64,000 nucleotides of DNA, taken from Shinella kummerowiae (GTDB lineage: Bacteria; Pseudomonadota; Alphaproteobacteria; Rhizobiales; Rhizobiaceae). The translations under genes and the position numbers were made by a program. How positions within the stretch are numbered: the first letter of the stretch is position 1; each line of letters opens with the position of its first letter. The notes under the pieces are model-generated. The model ran no database searches. It was given only the letters and a program-made list of their open reading frames with translations, and was not told where the DNA came from. Below, piece by piece: positions 60,660 through 64,000 of the stretch. Location: positions 124,001-188,000 of the forward strand of contig NZ_WUMK01000007.1 of the NCBI RefSeq assembly GCF_009827055.1. Reading direction: 5' to 3'.

Positions 60660-62265
60660 GATGTGCTCCTGCCAGCTGGCGCGGTGCCTTCTGCGGCAGC
60701 GTCAGGCCGATCGGCGCATCGCTGAACAGTGCGGCATCCATCACCTTCAGGTCCGGCGAAACGATGAGGTCGAATTCCGACTGGTCGAGGATGTGCGCCT
60801 GCAGATCGACGCCCGGCGCGATCTCGGTGAGCACGATACCTTCCTGCGTCAGCTTCAGCACGCAGCGTTCGGTGACATAGGTGATGTCCTGCCCCTGCGC
60901 CACGCCGCGCGGGCCGGAGAAGGTGACATGCTCGACGGCGTTGACCAGCTTCTTCAGCTTGCCTTCCTTCTCGATCACCAGCTTGCCGCCCTCGACGACG
61001 AGTTTGGCGCCGGCATTGAACATGCCGGAGAAGACGATCTTCTTCGCCCGCGCCGTGATATCGACGAAGCCGCCGGCGCCTGCCGTCACATGTGGTCGGA
61101 ACGAGAGCTTCGACACATTGACCGAGCCGTCCTTGCCGATTTCCAGGAAGGAGAGCAGCGAGGCATCAAAACCCGCGCCCTGGAAATAGGTGAACTGATA
61201 GGGCGAGGGCATGAAGGCATCGGCATTCGACGCGCAGCCGAAGGCGAAGTCGAGCAGCGGCACGCCGCCGACGGCGCCCTGTTCGATCACCCAGGTGACG
61301 GCTCCATGCAGGCCTTCTTCGAGCAGGATGCGCGGCACGTTGGCGGAAATGCCGAAGCCGAGATTGACGGCGCTGCCGGCCTCCAGCTCCTGCGCCACGC
61401 GACGGGCGATGACCTTCTGGATGTTGAATTCCGGCACGCGGAATGTGTCGAGCGGCCGGAAGATTTCGCCGGAAATCGCCGGGTCGTACAGAGTCTGCGT
61501 CGTCTGCTTCTGGTCCGGATCGACGACGATGTAATCGACCAGCACACCGGGAACGCGCACGTCATGCGGCTTCAGCGAACCGTCCTTGACGATGCGCTTG
61601 ACCTGCGCAATCACGATGCCGCCATTGTTGCGGGCGGCGAGCGCCTGGTCGAGGCCGCCGAGATAGGCGCCCTCGTGTTCATAGGTCAGGTTGCCGCGCT
61701 CGTCGGCCGTGGTGGCGCGGATGATCGCCACCTGCGGCGCGATCGCCTTGAAATACAGCCAGTCCTCGCCGGCGAAGGTGATTTTTTCGACAAGCGGGGT
61801 CTTTGCCGCCGAAGCATTCATCGCGCAGCCTTCGCGGCTCGGATCGACGAAGGTTTCGAGGCCGACCTTGGTGATCACGCCGGGGCGCTTGGCGGCGGCC
61901 TCGCGGTGCATGTCAAAGAGAATGCCGGACGGCACGTTATAGGCGGCAACCTCGTCGCTGCCGATCATCTGCCAGATCAGCGGCGGTTCGGACGAGGAGG
62001 GGCCGGACGGATAGGAGCCGCCGATGATCGTCTTCAGCAGGCCCTTTTTCGCGATGTAATCCACGCCCTTGATGCCGCTCATGTCGCCGGCGGCGATGGG
62101 ATGCAGCGTGGTGAGGTTCTGCGGATGGCCGGTCTCGTCGAAGCGCTCGCCGATCGCCTTCAACGTCAGGTCCGGGCAGCCGAGGCCGGAGGAGGAGGAG
62201 ACCGAAACGACGGCGCCGTCCGGGATCAGATCTGCGGCCTGGCGTGGCGTGATATGCTTGCTCAT
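60652..62265 (-). CDS. Family I CoA-transferase (propionate/acetate CoA-transferase-like)
   Basis: 537 residues, the size of YdiF/Pct-type single-chain enzymes. Two fused halves: the first with DGAVVSVSSSSGLGCPDL, the second with LGFGISANVPRILLEEGLHG and the catalytic glutamate E328 in TWVIEQGAVGGVPLLDFAFG. It moves CoA from acyl-CoA to a carboxylate. It follows the Gfo/Idh gene by six bases. Unusual partner for sugar-type dehydrogenase. Confidence 0.86.
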   Translation of the reverse strand: MSKHITPRQAADLIPDGAVVSVSSSSGLGCPDLTLKAIGERFDETGHPQNLTTLHPIAAGDMSGIKGVDYIAKKGLLKTIIGGSYPSGPSSSEPPLIWQMIGSDEVAAYNVPSGILFDMHREAAAKRPGVITKVGLETFVDPSREGCAMNASAAKTPLVEKITFAGEDWLYFKAIAPQVAIIRATTADERGNLTYEHEGAYLGGLDQALAARNNGGIVIAQVKRIVKDGSLKPHDVRVPGVLVDYIVVDPDQKQTTQTLYDPAISGEIFRPLDTFRVPEFNIQKVIARRVAQELEAGSAVNLGFGISANVPRILLEEGLHGAVTWVIEQGAVGGVPLLDFAFGCASNADAFMPSPYQFTYFQGAGFDASLLSFLEIGKDGSVNVSKLSFRPHVTAGAGGFVDITARAKKIVFSGMFNAGAKLVVEGGKLVIEKEGKLKKLVNAVEHVTFSGPRGVAQGQDITYVTERCVLKLTQEGIVLTEIAPGVDLQAHILDQSEFDLIVSPDLKVMDAALFSDAPIGLTLPQKAPRQLAGAHHG

Positions 62266-62271
62266 GGTCTT

Positions 62272-64000
<1,729 letters not shown>

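Overview
The window is about 62-64% GC, densely coded and built almost entirely of multi-gene catabolic operons each paired with an ABC transporter. Gene content (cystine-type and Opp-type transporters, a phenylacetate cluster with PaaX and PaaR, an OsmF-type osmolyte importer, GtsA-like sugar import, LacI-controlled sugar operons) and the dispersed intergenic palindromes point to an alphaproteobacterium of the Rhizobiaceae (Rhizobium/Ensifer/Shinella-like). The genus cannot be fixed from sequence alone. No tRNA, rRNA, CRISPR, phage or transposase gene was seen.

Layout. (1) 1-2663, minus strand: a putative RiPP locus cut by the left edge: XRE regulator, SARP/TPR regulator, an 86-aa protein ending in three GGYMD repeats, and the first 32 codons of a protein that reads like a YcaO N-terminus. 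(2) 2796-5114, minus: cystine-type ABC transporter. (3) 5394-11871, plus: oligopeptide ABC transporter with a fused OppD-OppF ATPase and a YvcK/CofD-like protein. (4) 11852-14521, minus: CHASE-PAS-GGDEF-EAL c-di-GMP protein. (5) 14737-36142: a near-complete phenylacetate catabolic island: paaX, thiolase paaJ, paaABCDE, a PaaA/PaaC-like paralogue, paaZ, a thioesterase, convergent paaR, paaK-I-G on the minus strand, and divergent paaN-livKHMGF-like transporter-hydratase/dehydrogenase fusion. (6) 36213-40656, plus: FeaR-like AraC regulator, aldehyde dehydrogenase and a secreted copper amine oxidase, which would convert an aromatic amine to the arylacetate fed into region 5. (7) 40873-42713, minus: disulfide oxidoreductase and DUF4126 membrane protein. 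(8) 43039-46840, plus: OsmF-YehY-YehX-YehW importer. (9) 46938-56942, minus: GtsA-like sugar ABC transporter, two GMC oxidoreductases, an SDR, a Dabb protein and glycerate 2-kinase, with a divergent LacI regulator (57275-58327). (10) 58375-64000, minus: LacI (cut by the right edge), Gfo/Idh/MocA dehydrogenase, CoA-transferase, enoyl-CoA hydratase and aldehyde dehydrogenase.

How it works together. Regions 5 and 6 can be read as one route: amine to aldehyde (copper amine oxidase), aldehyde to acid (ALDH), acid to CoA thioester (PaaK), ring epoxidation (PaaABCDE), isomerisation (PaaG), ring opening (PaaZ), beta-oxidation (fusion protein plus PaaJ) to acetyl-CoA and succinyl-CoA. Two near-identical operator palindromes, one before paaJ and one in the paaG/paaN divergent promoter, suggest that PaaR ties both halves together. 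A second pattern is that all five ABC solute-binding-protein genes are followed by an intercistronic inverted repeat before their first permease gene.

The most novel part is the left-edge locus. The repeats carry Gly-Gly but no Cys or Ser and only one Thr, so if the neighbour is a YcaO enzyme, backbone (for example thioamide-type) modification is more plausible than azole formation.
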